NCBI RefSeq assembly: GCF_003945545.1
Contig: NZ_CP029617.1
Location: 2,243,001 to 2,307,000, forward strand
Source: Streptomyces sp. WAC 01529
GTDB lineage: Bacteria; Actinomycetota; Actinomycetes; Streptomycetales; Streptomycetaceae
Direction: 5' to 3'
DNA: 64,000 bases
The notes beneath the pieces were generated by a model. That model searched no databases and was not told the DNA's origin. It saw only the letters and a list, made by a program, of their open reading frames with translations. Below are positions 9,025 to 18,056 of the stretch, one piece after another; within the stretch, counting starts at the first letter, position 1; every line of letters starts with the position of its first letter. Both the position numbers and the translations under genes were made by a program.

Positions 9025-9915
9025 TCAGACGCGGTCCGCTGCGATCAGGACGTACTGGAAGGAGCCGTCCTTGTACGACTCGATGAAGGCCTCTTCGATG
9101 CCGGTGACCAGGGACGACGTGGCCCGCAGCTCCCAGTAGGGCAGGGTCGCGGGAGTCAGGTCGACGACGGCCTGCGGTACGAGGCGGTTGTCGGCCATGG
9201 CGCGCAGATACTCCCGGCGGGAGTGGATGTTGCACTCGAAGTGGGCGTTGATCTGGGAGACCCACTTCGACGGCTGGCCGTAACGCGGGTTCCAGCAGCC
9301 GGTGATGGTCACATAGCGGCCGCCGACCTCAAGGATCCGGGAGTGCTCGGCGAAGAGGTCGTGCAGGTCGACGTACATGCTCGATTCGTTGTTCCACGAG
9401 CCCGCCACCTGCCCTGTCCCGAAGGGCATGTCGAGCATGTTGCACACCCGGGCGCGGACGTGGTCGGGAATGCGCAGTTCCTGGGCGCGCCGGTTGGCGA
9501 AGTCGGCCTGCTTGGCCGAGAGGGTGACGCCCTCGACCTTGCATCCGAAGCGCTGGTGGGCCATGACCATGGAACCGCCCCGGCCGCAGCCGGCGTCCAC
9601 GAGCGTGTCGTCGCGCCCGATGTCGCCGAGGTGATCCAGGAGCACCTCGGTCTGCGCCGACTCCAGGCGGTGGAGTTCGGCGATCAGCTTCTTCTCGTGC
9701 TCGGAGTCGTCGGCTTCGCCCAGGGCGGCGTGGTCGACGTCGCCGATGCCGTAGTGGTGGTGGTAGAGGCCGTCGACGTCGCCGAGGCGCAGGTTGACGG
9801 GCCTGGCCTCCCCGTCCCAGTAGCGGGCGATGTCGCCCTGGTAGGGCGTCGCCGGGCCGGGGATGCGCGGGCGGGTGTCGGCGGAGGTGGCGCTGAGCCG
9901 GGTGCTGCTGGTCAC
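9025..9915 (-). CDS. Geranyl diphosphate 2-C-methyltransferase
   Basis: SAM-dependent enzyme (296 residues) that methylates C2 of geranyl diphosphate, giving 2-methyl-GPP, the substrate of the adjacent synthase. SAM motif VDAGCGRGG is at 106-114. The HHHYGIG segment, EGVTLSAKQADFANRRA and the tail NIHSRREYLRAMADNRLVP match the known GPPMT family. The start codon appears to be GTG at 9915; the ribosome site is weak. Third gene of the operon, 31 bases after the synthase. With the synthase it makes the earthy odorant 2-methylisoborneol. Confidence 0.95.
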   Translation of the reverse strand: MTSSTRLSATSADTRPRIPGPATPYQGDIARYWDGEARPVNLRLGDVDGLYHHHYGIGDVDHAALGEADDSEHEKKLIAELHRLESAQTEVLLDHLGDIGRDDTLVDAGCGRGGSMVMAHQRFGCKVEGVTLSAKQADFANRRAQELRIPDHVRARVCNMLDMPFGTGQVAGSWNNESSMYVDLHDLFAEHSRILEVGGRYVTITGCWNPRYGQPSKWVSQINAHFECNIHSRREYLRAMADNRLVPQAVVDLTPATLPYWELRATSSLVTGIEEAFIESYKDGSFQYVLIAADRV

Positions 9916-9946
9916 AGATGAGTCCGTTCTCTTGCCGCGAGTTCTC

Positions 9947-11275
9947 TTACCAGAAGTCGGGCAGGCTGTATCGGTAGGTGTTGGTCCGGTGCCAGTAGTG
10001 GTTGCCGTCGACCCATGCGGCCACGCCCTTCAGGAAGCGCGGCACGCTCGGGACGGGGCACGCGGCGGCCAGGGCCGCGGCCTCGGCCTCGAATTCGTTC
10101 ATGAGGTCGTTGTGGACCTCGACGGCCTTCAGGTAGGCGTCCCGCTCGGAGAGGCCCTCGCGGTCGGCGAGCACGGTGGGCAGGTTCAAGTGCCTTCCGG
10201 GGGCGTCGAGTTCCTTGGTGTACGAGTACAGGTCGTTCACGATGGTCGTCGCGTTGCCGGCGAGCGCGATGACCTTCTGCATGTCGGGCCGGGCGTGCAG
10301 GTCCGCCGGCAGTTCGTAGCCGCCGACGGTGTCGGTGATGGTCGGGCAGGGGCGGAAGTTGTTGAACTGGCGCATCGCCAGGTACTCCCACACCTCGGGT
10401 ACGTACTCCGTCTGGGCCCAGGCGGCCTCGGCGAGGTATCCCATGTGCAGTCGGGCCATGTCGTGCCGGTACCGGTCGGCCTGGGCGGGGCTGGCCGTAC
10501 CGACGAAGTACTCCATGGCGGAGCGGTAGGCACGCCGAGGGGCGTCCGCGTGCAGCGACTGTGCCCACCGCGGCTGGTACTCCCGCGTCGTGTACAGGGG
10601 GTCGAGGGCGGTGTGCGCGAGGAGGAGGCGCCCTCCGAGGCCGATGGGTGAGCCTCCGTGGTCCTCGCAGTAGCAGTCGTCCACCGCGTTCTCGGCGACC
10701 ATCAGCCGGGTGGCGACCATCAGGTGGTCGATGCTCGGGGCGTCCGGGTGGCAGGCCACCATGTAGCGGCCCACGGAGAAGCCGTCGAACTGCTCCTCCC
10801 AGTCATCGGGATACAGGGTTACCTCGTCCAGCGCCCAGGATTTGATCCTGCGGCTGACCTCCTCGACCTTCGCCGGGTCGGGCTCGGGCACCGGGTGGTG
10901 GTAGAGACCCGGAACGGCCGGGCCCTGCGCCGGGGCCGCCGACGGTTCCGAAGGCGGCGCCGGCTCCTCGCGCCGGAACAGGCGCAGGCCCGCCGTCCCC
11001 AGACCGCTGGGTCCGCGCAGGGCCCGCTCCAGGGCGGCTCCCGGCGCCGGCACGTCGGCCACCGGAGCACTGGGGGGAGCATCGAGCGCAGGCGGGGCCG
11101 GGGGGGCCGGCGGGGAGATCGGGGGCGGGCCGGGCGAGGAGGACGCACGAGTCGGGCCGCCGACAGCGGCCTTGATGTCGTGGGCTCGGGCCGCGGCGTC
11201 AGCGAGGACGTGCGCCCCGAAGGGCGCGGCCTCCGGCAGGCCGGACCGCGGAGGTGTCAGCTCGGGCGCGGGCAT
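9947..11275 (-). CDS. 2-methylisoborneol synthase (class I terpene cyclase)
   Basis: Mg-dependent monoterpenoid cyclase (442 residues) converting 2-methyl-GPP to 2-methylisoborneol. The Asp-rich motif is DDCYCED (199-205), the NSE motif NDLYSYTKE (N347, S351, E355), and the C-terminus ends NHYWHRTNTYRYSLPDFW. Residues 1-120 are not part of the cyclase fold. They are rich in Pro/Ala and look disordered, with one ordered-looking island GPSGLGTAGLRL (88-99). AAGGAG sits 6 bases before the ATG at 11275. Second gene of the operon, 41 bases after the shell-protein gene. The N-terminal tail is likely the segment that loads the enzyme into the encapsulin. Confidence 0.95.
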   Translation of the reverse strand: MPAPELTPPRSGLPEAAPFGAHVLADAAARAHDIKAAVGGPTRASSSPGPPPISPPAPPAPPALDAPPSAPVADVPAPGAALERALRGPSGLGTAGLRLFRREEPAPPSEPSAAPAQGPAVPGLYHHPVPEPDPAKVEEVSRRIKSWALDEVTLYPDDWEEQFDGFSVGRYMVACHPDAPSIDHLMVATRLMVAENAVDDCYCEDHGGSPIGLGGRLLLAHTALDPLYTTREYQPRWAQSLHADAPRRAYRSAMEYFVGTASPAQADRYRHDMARLHMGYLAEAAWAQTEYVPEVWEYLAMRQFNNFRPCPTITDTVGGYELPADLHARPDMQKVIALAGNATTIVNDLYSYTKELDAPGRHLNLPTVLADREGLSERDAYLKAVEVHNDLMNEFEAEAAALAAACPVPSVPRFLKGVAAWVDGNHYWHRTNTYRYSLPDFW

Positions 11276-11316
11276 CCATGGCTCCTTGTGGGGTGGGCGG
11301 CTGGCCGGGTCCGGCC

Positions 11317-12729
11317 CTAGCTGGGCCAGTGGGCGATCTGTACGTTCTCCAGTACGCCGACCGCGTCCGGTACGAGGATGGCGGCGGAGTAGTAGGCGCT
11401 GACGAGGTATGAGGTGATCGCCTTCTCGTCGAGACCCATGAAGCGGACCGACAGACCCGGTTCGAACTCCTCCGGCAGGCCGGTCTGGTGCAGCCCGATG
11501 ACTCCCTGGTTCTCCTCTCCGGTACGCATGCAGAGGATCGAGCTGGTCCGCTCCTCGGTGATGGGGATCTTGTTGCAGGGGAGGATCGGGACCCCTCGCC
11601 AGGCCGGGACCTGCTGACCGCCGAGGTCGACGTGGTCCGGGTAGAGCCCGCGCGCGTTGAACTCACGTCCGATCGCCGCGATCGTCCTGGGGTGCGCCAG
11701 GAAGAACTTCGACCCGCGGCGGCGGCAGAGCAGATCGTCGAGGTCGTCCGGGGTCGGCGGGCCGGAGTGCGGCTGGATCCGCTGCTTGAAGTCGGCGTTG
11801 TGGAGCAGCCCGAACTCCCGGTTGTTGATCAGCTCGTGCTCCTGGCGCTCGCGCAACGCCTCGATGGTGAGCCTGAGTTGCTCCTCCGTCTGGTTCATCG
11901 GCCCGTTGTAGAGGTCGGCGACCCGCGTGTGGACGCGCAGAATGGTCTGCGCGACGGAGAGTTCGTACTCGCGCGGCTTCAGTTCGTAGTCGACGAAGGC
12001 GCCGGGCAACTCGTGCTCGCCGGTGTGCCCGGCCGACATCGCGATCTCCGCCTCACCGCGATGGTTCTGCCGCCGGCGGGAGCGCGACTTGAACTCTTCG
12101 AGGTGGTCCCGCAGGCTCGGCGCCGTGGACAGCACGGCCGCGAGGTCGGCGCGTGACAGGGTCAGCAGCGTGCCGGGCGTCTCGGCGGTCGCGGTCTGCT
12201 CCCACCTGGCGTCCTCGTCCAGCAGAGCGTGCGCTCCGAAGTGGTCGCCGTCGGCGAGTACGTCGAGGGCGACCTCGCCGCCGTAGTTGCCGACGGTGGT
12301 CTGGCCGATGCGGCCGTGGGCGATCAGGTACAGCTCGCCCGCGGGCCTGCCGCGCTCCACCAGCCTCTCACCGCTGCGGAAGTCGCGTTGGACGCACCGG
12401 TCGGCGAGGGCGGTCAGCACCTCCACGTCGTCGAAGCCGCGCAGCGGCGCCAGTTCACCCAGTTCGCGGGGGATCACCCGGACGTCGGCGCCGTCCTGGA
12501 CGAACTCCACGGACCCGTCGCCGACGGTGTAGCTCAGACGCCGGTTGACGCGGTAGGCGCCGCCCTTGGTCTCCACCCAGGGGAGCATCCGCAGCAGCCA
12601 GCGGGAGGTGATCTCCTGCATCTGCGGGGCGGACTTGGTCGTGGTGGTGAGGTTGCGGGCAGCGGCCGTGCCCAGGCTGGACTGCCGGGGCAGCTCCAGC
12701 CGCGTATCCGGGCTCGAGTCAACAGTCAT
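11317..12729 (-). CDS. eshA: EshA-type family 2B encapsulin with cyclic-nucleotide-binding-like domain
   Basis: Shell protein of 470 residues. The first ~90 residues form an N-arm and start of the HK97-type fold. A cNMP-binding-like insertion follows (about 90-205: [43 protein letters not shown]). Then comes the E-loop/P/A-domain region ([55 protein letters not shown]). The protein was once annotated as a Crp-like regulator, but no helix-turn-helix is seen. Heads the methylisoborneol operon, with AAGGAGA 10 bases before the ATG. Family knowledge assigns it as the compartment that houses the synthase. Ligand of the cNMP-like domain uncertain. Confidence 0.9.
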   Translation of the reverse strand: MTVDSSPDTRLELPRQSSLGTAAARNLTTTTKSAPQMQEITSRWLLRMLPWVETKGGAYRVNRRLSYTVGDGSVEFVQDGADVRVIPRELGELAPLRGFDDVEVLTALADRCVQRDFRSGERLVERGRPAGELYLIAHGRIGQTTVGNYGGEVALDVLADGDHFGAHALLDEDARWEQTATAETPGTLLTLSRADLAAVLSTAPSLRDHLEEFKSRSRRRQNHRGEAEIAMSAGHTGEHELPGAFVDYELKPREYELSVAQTILRVHTRVADLYNGPMNQTEEQLRLTIEALRERQEHELINNREFGLLHNADFKQRIQPHSGPPTPDDLDDLLCRRRGSKFFLAHPRTIAAIGREFNARGLYPDHVDLGGQQVPAWRGVPILPCNKIPITEERTSSILCMRTGEENQGVIGLHQTGLPEEFEPGLSVRFMGLDEKAITSYLVSAYYSAAILVPDAVGVLENVQIAHWPS

Positions 12730-13170
12730 CGGGCGAGGTCTCCTTGGTCAGGGGTGTGACGCGCGTACGCGGGCAGGGCCGGGCACCAGAGGGAAGGAGG
12801 AAAGGGGCAAGGGAAATAGAAGGGGATATATGGGCGGGAGCCCGCCCGGATCCAGAAGAACGCTAAAGGCCGCCTCGCCCGCCGCACCAAGGAAAGTCGG
12901 GGAGTTAGCTCGATGCGATGATCCGGCCCGCGCGATGTTTGCCCGGGTACCGGCGGGATTCAGCCGTAGTTGGCGGCGCGCCCCGGCGAGCGACGAGTTG
13001 GCTCTCGCGGTGCGGGACCGCGGGTTGAGGGCCCGGCGGAGGCGCCGTACGCGGCGGCCGATCTCATGGCGTGGGGTCGGAAACACGACTGGGCCCGGTC
13101 GGGCTCCGTCACGGCTGCGGCGATACTCCGGTGCGGACTCGCGGACTCGGGACTAGGGAACGGGACCTCC
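12730..13170. other. Divergent intergenic region of the methylisoborneol operon
   Basis: No gene is supported here. Just upstream of the shell gene is a purine-rich stretch (12788-12835) that becomes a polypyrimidine leader on the minus strand, with GATATATGGG at 12825-12834, the only clear A/T-rich patch and a possible -10 region for the operon. The rest is ordinary high-GC sequence leading to the FAD oxidoreductase. I did not find a convincing operator. Confidence 0.4.
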
Positions 13171-14544
13171 ATGGCCAAGAATCAGCACAACTCGTCGCCC
13201 CGCGCCCGCTGGGAGCGGGCCGTCGTCATCGGTGGCGGCTACGCCGGGCTCGTGACCGCGCGGGTCCTGGCCGATCACTTCGACGAGGTACTCGTCCTGG
13301 AGCGCGATCCGCTGCGCTCGGACACGGGTGTGCACCCCCACGTCCCCCAGGGCTACCACGCGCACGCGTTGCTCGCGCGGGGCGGCGACGCGCTGGAGGG
13401 TCTCTTTCCCGGACTGCGGGAGGAACTGGCGGACGTGGGAGCGCCCGTGTTCGACTACGGCGAGCGGATCAGCTTCCTGCTGCCGACCGGCTACGCGCCG
13501 ACCGACCCGGTGGGCGTACCGGTCCAGAGCTTCACGCGCGACGAACTCGAACGCCGCCTGCGGCAAAGGGTGTCGGCCCTCGCGGCGGTGCGGCTGCTCG
13601 CGGCGACCCACTGCGAGACGGTGACGGCGAGCGCCCCCGGCCGCCTGGACCGGGTCCGCTACCGCGCCCATGGCGCCGACGAGTCCACCGAAGTCACCGC
13701 TGATCTGGTCGTGGACGCCTCGGGCCGCTCCACGTCCGTCGACCGGTGGCTCGCCGACGCGAAGCTGCCGGTCTCCGCCAGGACCGTCGTCCGAGCGAAG
13801 ATCACCTACACCTCGGCGTGCTACGTACGCCCACCGCAGGACCAGCAGGACTTCGACGTCGCGTACCAGATGACCTTCGCGCCCGGCGTTCCGCGCGGCG
13901 GGGTGGTGCTGGCCGTGGAGCACCATCGCTGGATGTACTCACTGTTCGGCTTCGATCAGCAGGTGCCGCCCACCGACGACGAGGGGTACCTCGACTTCGC
14001 CCACAGCCTCGGCAATCCCCGTCTCGCCGAACAGATCAAGCGCGGTACCCGGCAGGGAGAGATCCACCGCTACACCAACCCCGGCAACGAGTGGCGCCTC
14101 CACCACAAGAACCCCCGCTGGCCCGAACGCCTGATCGCGGTCGGCGACTCGCTCTGCGTCTTCAACCCGGTCTACGGACAAGGGCTCACGGTCGCCGCGC
14201 TCGAAGCGGAGCTGCTCGGCCGTCTGCTGCGCCGCCGCACGGCCGGCGCGTCCGGCCTCGACGGCCTCAGCCGCGCCTACCACCGTGCCGCGGCCCGTGT
14301 CGTCCATGTCCCATGGACCATGGCCACCAGCTCCGACCTCATGTGGGCCCCCACCGGGCAACCCATACCCGCACGCTTCGCCCACTGGTACAACCAGCAG
14401 ATCTTCGCGCTCGCCGTGCACGACCCGGGCATATGGGCGCGGTTCGTCCGCGTGCTGAACATGACGGCCGCGCCCTCGCTGCTGTTCCGTCCGGCCGTGC
14501 TCGCCAAGGTGCTGCGCCGCGCACTCACGCGCCGCGCGAGCTGA
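13171..14544 (+). CDS. FAD-dependent oxidoreductase / monooxygenase-like protein
   Basis: 457-residue flavoprotein. The FAD Rossmann motif VVIGGGYAGLVTARVL lies at about 18-33 with the acidic strand-2 end VLERD. The second FAD motif is AVGDSLCVFNPVYGQGLTVAALEAELL near residue 325 (GD for ribityl phosphate contact), typical of the PHBH/squalene-epoxidase-like group A monooxygenases. ATG at 13171 puts the Rossmann motif at the N-terminus; the frame is open further upstream but low-complexity. It is divergent to the methylisoborneol operon. Whether it acts on that terpene is not shown; another substrate is just as possible. Confidence 0.8.
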   Translation: MAKNQHNSSPRARWERAVVIGGGYAGLVTARVLADHFDEVLVLERDPLRSDTGVHPHVPQGYHAHALLARGGDALEGLFPGLREELADVGAPVFDYGERISFLLPTGYAPTDPVGVPVQSFTRDELERRLRQRVSALAAVRLLAATHCETVTASAPGRLDRVRYRAHGADESTEVTADLVVDASGRSTSVDRWLADAKLPVSARTVVRAKITYTSACYVRPPQDQQDFDVAYQMTFAPGVPRGGVVLAVEHHRWMYSLFGFDQQVPPTDDEGYLDFAHSLGNPRLAEQIKRGTRQGEIHRYTNPGNEWRLHHKNPRWPERLIAVGDSLCVFNPVYGQGLTVAALEAELLGRLLRRRTAGASGLDGLSRAYHRAAARVVHVPWTMATSSDLMWAPTGQPIPARFAHWYNQQIFALAVHDPGIWARFVRVLNMTAAPSLLFRPAVLAKVLRRALTRRAS

Positions 14545-14598
14545 GGCGGCGACGCCCCTCGGATCCTGACATGTGCGGCGCCCCGGGCCACGGGTTGC

Positions 14599-14913
14599 TC
14601 AGTCCGCCTCCAGTCGGCGCAGGCAGTCATCCGCACGCGCGCGCCGTTCGGCGAGGGGCAGCTCCCACCACGCCGTGCCGCGTTCCCCCAGCCCCGTCTT
14701 CGCGAGCTGCACGCGGGATCGGGCCGCCTTGCGCGCGGCTTCGTCGTCGCGAGCGGCGGCGACCGCCCGGCGGGCCGCCATCAGATGGTGGACAAGCCGC
14801 TCCTTCACGTCCTCGGCGAGGCCGGGGTCCGTGGCCCGCCAGCGCCGCCCCTTGACGATGATGAAGTGACCGTCCTCGGTGTGTTCAACGCTCTCCGCGT
14901 TCTCTGCCGCCAC
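14599..14913 (-). CDS. Conserved hypothetical protein, 104 residues
   Basis: Soluble, charged, no signal peptide. It begins MAAENAESVEHTEDGHFIIVKGRRWRATDP, and the middle is a predicted long helix rich in Arg/Ala (LAEDVKERLVHHLMAARRAVAAARDDEAARKAARSR in outline), ending WWELPLAERRARADDCLRRL. I recognise the pattern as a common actinobacterial small protein of unknown function. Convergent with the FAD gene and divergent to the protease gene. No function proposed. Confidence 0.75.
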   Translation of the reverse strand: MAAENAESVEHTEDGHFIIVKGRRWRATDPGLAEDVKERLVHHLMAARRAVAAARDDEAARKAARSRVQLAKTGLGERGTAWWELPLAERRARADDCLRRLEAD

Positions 14914-15021
14914 GCGGGCATCATGCCCCGTCGGGCCGGGCCACGCGAGCGAGACGTGTTGGGCATACGAGCGCTACGGTCGGGCACGTTTCCCGTACCA
15001 GGACCACAGGAGCCCCGCCCC

Positions 15022-15825
15022 ATGACCACCGCCCCACTCCGCAGCAGCGACCGGCGGATCAGTCCCGTCTTTCTCGGGATCGCCGCCGTCACGGCGGTAT
15101 CCGGCTGGGCCGCCTGGACCGGCTTCGCGAGCAATCCCGGGCTCGCCGTCTTCCTGTTCGTGACGGCCGCCTGGATCGTCTCGCTCTGCCTGCACGAGTA
15201 CGCGCACGCGCGCACCGCCCTGCACAGCGGCGACATCTCGATCGGCGCGAAGGGCTATCTGACGCTGAACCCGCTCAAGTACACGCACGCCCTGCTCAGC
15301 GTCGTGCTGCCCGTGCTCTTCGTGATCATGGGCGGCATCGGCCTGCCCGGCGGCGCGGTCTTCATCGAGCGGGGGCGGATCCGGGGCCGCTGGCGGCACA
15401 GCCTGATCTCGGCGGCGGGCCCGCTGACGAACGTACTGTTCGCGCTGGTCTGCACGGCGCCTTTCTGGCTGGACGCCCTGGACGGCGTGCCGGACGCGTT
15501 CCGCTACGCGCTCGCCTTCCTCGCCCTGCTCCAGGTGACGGCGGCGATCCTGAACTCCCTGCCCATCCCGGGCCTGGACGGTTACGGCGTGATCGAGCCC
15601 TGGCTCTCGCACGGGATCCGCCGCCAGGTGGAGCCGTTCGCGCCGTTCGGGCTGCTCGCCGTCTTCGCCGTGCTGTGGATCCCGGAGGTCAACCACGCGT
15701 TCTTCGACGCGATCGACGCGATCCTGCGCGGCCTCGGCGTCAGCGACTGGGACAGCTACTGGGGCCAGGAGCTGTACCGCTTCTGGGAGGGCTCCGGGGA
15801 GGTCCCGCCCGCGATCAGTTCGTAG
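15022..15825 (+). CDS. Site-2 protease family membrane metalloprotein (M50)
   Basis: 267-residue integral membrane protein. TM segments flank the zinc motif HEYAH (58-62), and the third ligand region NSLPIPGLDGYG (LDG motif) sits in a later helix, as in SpoIVFB/S2P relatives. No PDZ or CBS domain is present. The ATG at 15022 follows AGGAG (15009-15013) at good spacing; the frame is open further upstream but without family sequence. The gene's last 11 bases overlap the convergent small membrane protein. Substrate unknown; intramembrane proteolysis or a chaperone-like role is possible. Confidence 0.85.
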   Translation: MTTAPLRSSDRRISPVFLGIAAVTAVSGWAAWTGFASNPGLAVFLFVTAAWIVSLCLHEYAHARTALHSGDISIGAKGYLTLNPLKYTHALLSVVLPVLFVIMGGIGLPGGAVFIERGRIRGRWRHSLISAAGPLTNVLFALVCTAPFWLDALDGVPDAFRYALAFLALLQVTAAILNSLPIPGLDGYGVIEPWLSHGIRRQVEPFAPFGLLAVFAVLWIPEVNHAFFDAIDAILRGLGVSDWDSYWGQELYRFWEGSGEVPPAISS

Positions 15826-16012
15826 GGCCGGTCGGGACCGCCGCGTCCCGCTGGAGCTTGGCGCGGCGCAGGTAGAACCAGGCCATGTTCGACGAGAGCC
15901 CCGCGAGCAGCACCCAGACGACGCCGAGCCAGCTGCCCTGCGCGAAGGAGAGCACGGCGGCGACGACGGCGAGCGCGCAGACCACGAGGGCGTAGAGAGC
16001 GAGGCGGGGCAT
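15815..16012 (-). CDS. Small two-TM membrane protein
   Basis: 65 residues beginning MPRLALYALVVCALAVVAAV, with two hydrophobic helices separated by a short loop (AQGSWLGVVW), and ending in a basic cytoplasmic tail (FYLRRAKLQRD). I chose the ATG at 16012 because AGGAG lies upstream at good spacing; a longer start at 16096 would add a non-hydrophobic leader. Function unknown. Its 3' end overlaps the protease gene tail-to-tail. Confidence 0.7.
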   Translation of the reverse strand: MPRLALYALVVCALAVVAAVLSFAQGSWLGVVWVLLAGLSSNMAWFYLRRAKLQRDAAVPTGPTN

Positions 16013-16109
16013 GGGGGTCGGCTCCTGTCGGATGAAGCGGGGGACGCCCGGGGGCGTGCGGTCGTACCCGTCCAGTCTCCCCCATGTGTCCCCCATGCCC
16101 GCCCGCGCC

Positions 16110-16838
16110 CTACACGTCGGTGACCCGCAGCCCCGCGTGCGCCTTGTAGCGGCGGTTGACGGAGATCAGGTTGGCGACCAGGGACTCGACCTGGTGGGCG
16201 TTGCGCAGGCGCCCGGCGAAGACGCCGCGCATGCCGGGGATGCGGGCGGCGAGCGCCTGCACCACGTCGGTGTCCGCGCGGCTCTCGCCGAGGACCATGA
16301 CGTCCGTGTCGATCTCCTCGATGGCGGGGTCCTGGAGCAGCACGGCCGACAGGTGGTGGAAGGCGGCGGTGACGCGGGAGTCCGGCAGCAGGGCGGCGGC
16401 CTGCTCGGCGGCGCTGCCCTCCTCGGGCTTGAGGGCGTAGGCGCCCTTCTTGTCGAAGCCGAGCGGGTTGACGCAGTCGACGACGAGCTTGCCGCGCAGC
16501 TCCTCGCGCAGGGCTTCAAGGGTCTTGCCGTGGCCGTCCCACGGCACGGCGACGATGACGATGTCGCTGCGCCGCGCGCACTCCGCGTTCTCGGCGCCCT
16601 CGACGCCGTGGCCCAGCTCCTCGGCGGCCGTCCGCGCCCGCTCCGCCGCGCGGGAGCCGATGATCACCTTCTGTCCGGCGCGGGCCAGGCGGTAGGCGAG
16701 GCCGCGCCCCTGGTCGCCGGTGCCGCCGAGGACTCCGACGACGAGCCCGGACACGTCGGGCAGCTCCCAGGGGTCCTTGGCCGGGGCCTTGGCGGGGGTC
16801 TCGGCGGGGGCGTTCTGCGCACTGTCTGTAGAGGTCAT
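16110..16838 (-). CDS. npdG: NADPH-dependent F420 reductase
   Basis: Cytosolic hydride shuttle between NADP(H) and coenzyme F420 (242 residues). The N-terminal Rossmann motif is GVLGGTGDQGRGLA, followed by VIIGSRAAERA, which reads the NADP phosphate. Then come IVIVAVPWDGH, VVDCVNPLGF and the C-terminal helical domain with GMRGVFAGRLRNAHQVESL. All are hallmarks of the NpdG/Fno family. Streptomyces use F420H2 in antibiotic and degradative redox steps. The neighbours give no further hint. Confidence 0.93.
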   Translation of the reverse strand: MTSTDSAQNAPAETPAKAPAKDPWELPDVSGLVVGVLGGTGDQGRGLAYRLARAGQKVIIGSRAAERARTAAEELGHGVEGAENAECARRSDIVIVAVPWDGHGKTLEALREELRGKLVVDCVNPLGFDKKGAYALKPEEGSAAEQAAALLPDSRVTAAFHHLSAVLLQDPAIEEIDTDVMVLGESRADTDVVQALAARIPGMRGVFAGRLRNAHQVESLVANLISVNRRYKAHAGLRVTDV

Positions 16839-16867
16839 GGGGCGACCCTACTCACCGGTCACAGGGC

Positions 16868-17977
16868 TTACGCGCCTTCCCGGGTGTTCACCAGTTCGGC
16901 CACCGGGATCCGCCGGAACGTGATCGTCTCGTACGCGCTGAAGTCCCCCGTCTCGTAGAGCAGCCCGACGGTCTCCTCGTCGAGGCGTACGAGGTCGGAG
17001 TAGGCCGCCGGGAGACCGTCGACGGTGTGGGCGGGTTCCCAGGTGGTGCCGCAGTCGAGGGAGCGGCGCACGGTCATCAGGGCGCGGAAGCCGGGGTCGG
17101 CGGGGCCGGAGAAGAGGAGCACGTCGGGGTCGCGCAGCTGGAGGACGCTGCCCTCGACGACGGGACCGGTGAGGGACGCCTGGGGGCGGAAGGGTTTGAC
17201 GAGGCTCCGGCCGCCGTCGCGGGAGTGGGCGTCGGCGCGGTTGCCCGGTGCCGGGGAGTCGTTGCGGGTGTTGAAGTACAGGCGGCCGTCGGGGAGTTCG
17301 GCGGCGGTGGTCTCGTTCACGTTGATGTAGCCGTTGGTGTTGTCGTCGATGTAGCCGATGCGCCAGGTGGCGCCGGAGTCGTCGCTGAGCAGGCAGTGGC
17401 CGCCGTTGTACTTGCCCTCGGTGCCGTTGTCCGTGCCGGTCGGGGGCAGCGAGTGGTTGGCGGGGACGACGATCCGGCCGCCGGTCAGCTGGATGGCGTG
17501 CCCGGGGGTGGTCGCGTACCACCGCCAGTGCGCCTTCTTCACCTGCGCGGTGATCTCGCGCGGCGCGGACCAGGTGAGGCCGGCGTCGTCGCTGTGCTGC
17601 ACCCAGACGCGCCGCCCGGCGGCCGCGGAGACCTTGCCGCGGCGGATGGCGTCCTCGGTGGCCGCGGCGGCGTTCCTGACGTGGACGAGCAGGATCCGGC
17701 CGGTGCCGAGGACGACGGGGGCGGGGTTGCCCGCGAGGTCGGTGCCGTTCTTGGCGACGACCTGGAGCGGGCCCCACGTGCGGCCGCCGTCGGCGGAGCG
17801 CTTGAGGACGATGTCGATGTCGCCGAAGTCCTCCTGGGAGCCGACGCGGCCCTCGCAGAACGCGAGGACGCTGCCGGGGGCGGTGGTGCCCGGGGCGGTG
17901 GTGACGACGGCCGGTATGCGGAAGCTCGCGTATCCCTCGCGCCCCGCGCGGAAGGGAACAGACGTCTCATATGTCAT
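16868..17977 (-). CDS. Exo-alpha-sialidase (GH33-like), no signal peptide
   Basis: 369-residue six-bladed beta-propeller. The FRIP motif (19-22) supplies the first Arg of the triad. Asp boxes are seen as SADGGRTW, SDDAGLTW, SDDSGATW and a degenerate SLDCGTTW. The protein begins MTYETSVPFRAGREGY with no secretory signal, so a cytoplasmic enzyme or unconventional export is implied. It would remove terminal sialic or related nonulosonic acids. Other propeller hydrolases share Asp boxes, but FRIP plus four boxes makes sialidase the best call. It lies close upstream of npdG on the same strand (29 bases). Confidence 0.82.
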   Translation of the reverse strand: MTYETSVPFRAGREGYASFRIPAVVTTAPGTTAPGSVLAFCEGRVGSQEDFGDIDIVLKRSADGGRTWGPLQVVAKNGTDLAGNPAPVVLGTGRILLVHVRNAAAATEDAIRRGKVSAAAGRRVWVQHSDDAGLTWSAPREITAQVKKAHWRWYATTPGHAIQLTGGRIVVPANHSLPPTGTDNGTEGKYNGGHCLLSDDSGATWRIGYIDDNTNGYINVNETTAAELPDGRLYFNTRNDSPAPGNRADAHSRDGGRSLVKPFRPQASLTGPVVEGSVLQLRDPDVLLFSGPADPGFRALMTVRRSLDCGTTWEPAHTVDGLPAAYSDLVRLDEETVGLLYETGDFSAYETITFRRIPVAELVNTREGA

Positions 17978-18056
17978 CCCCCGCCCTTCCCCACCGCGGG
18001 GGAATTCCGGGTGAACTTCCGGTCACGACTGGCCCGTTCGGGCAGGATGCGACGCC

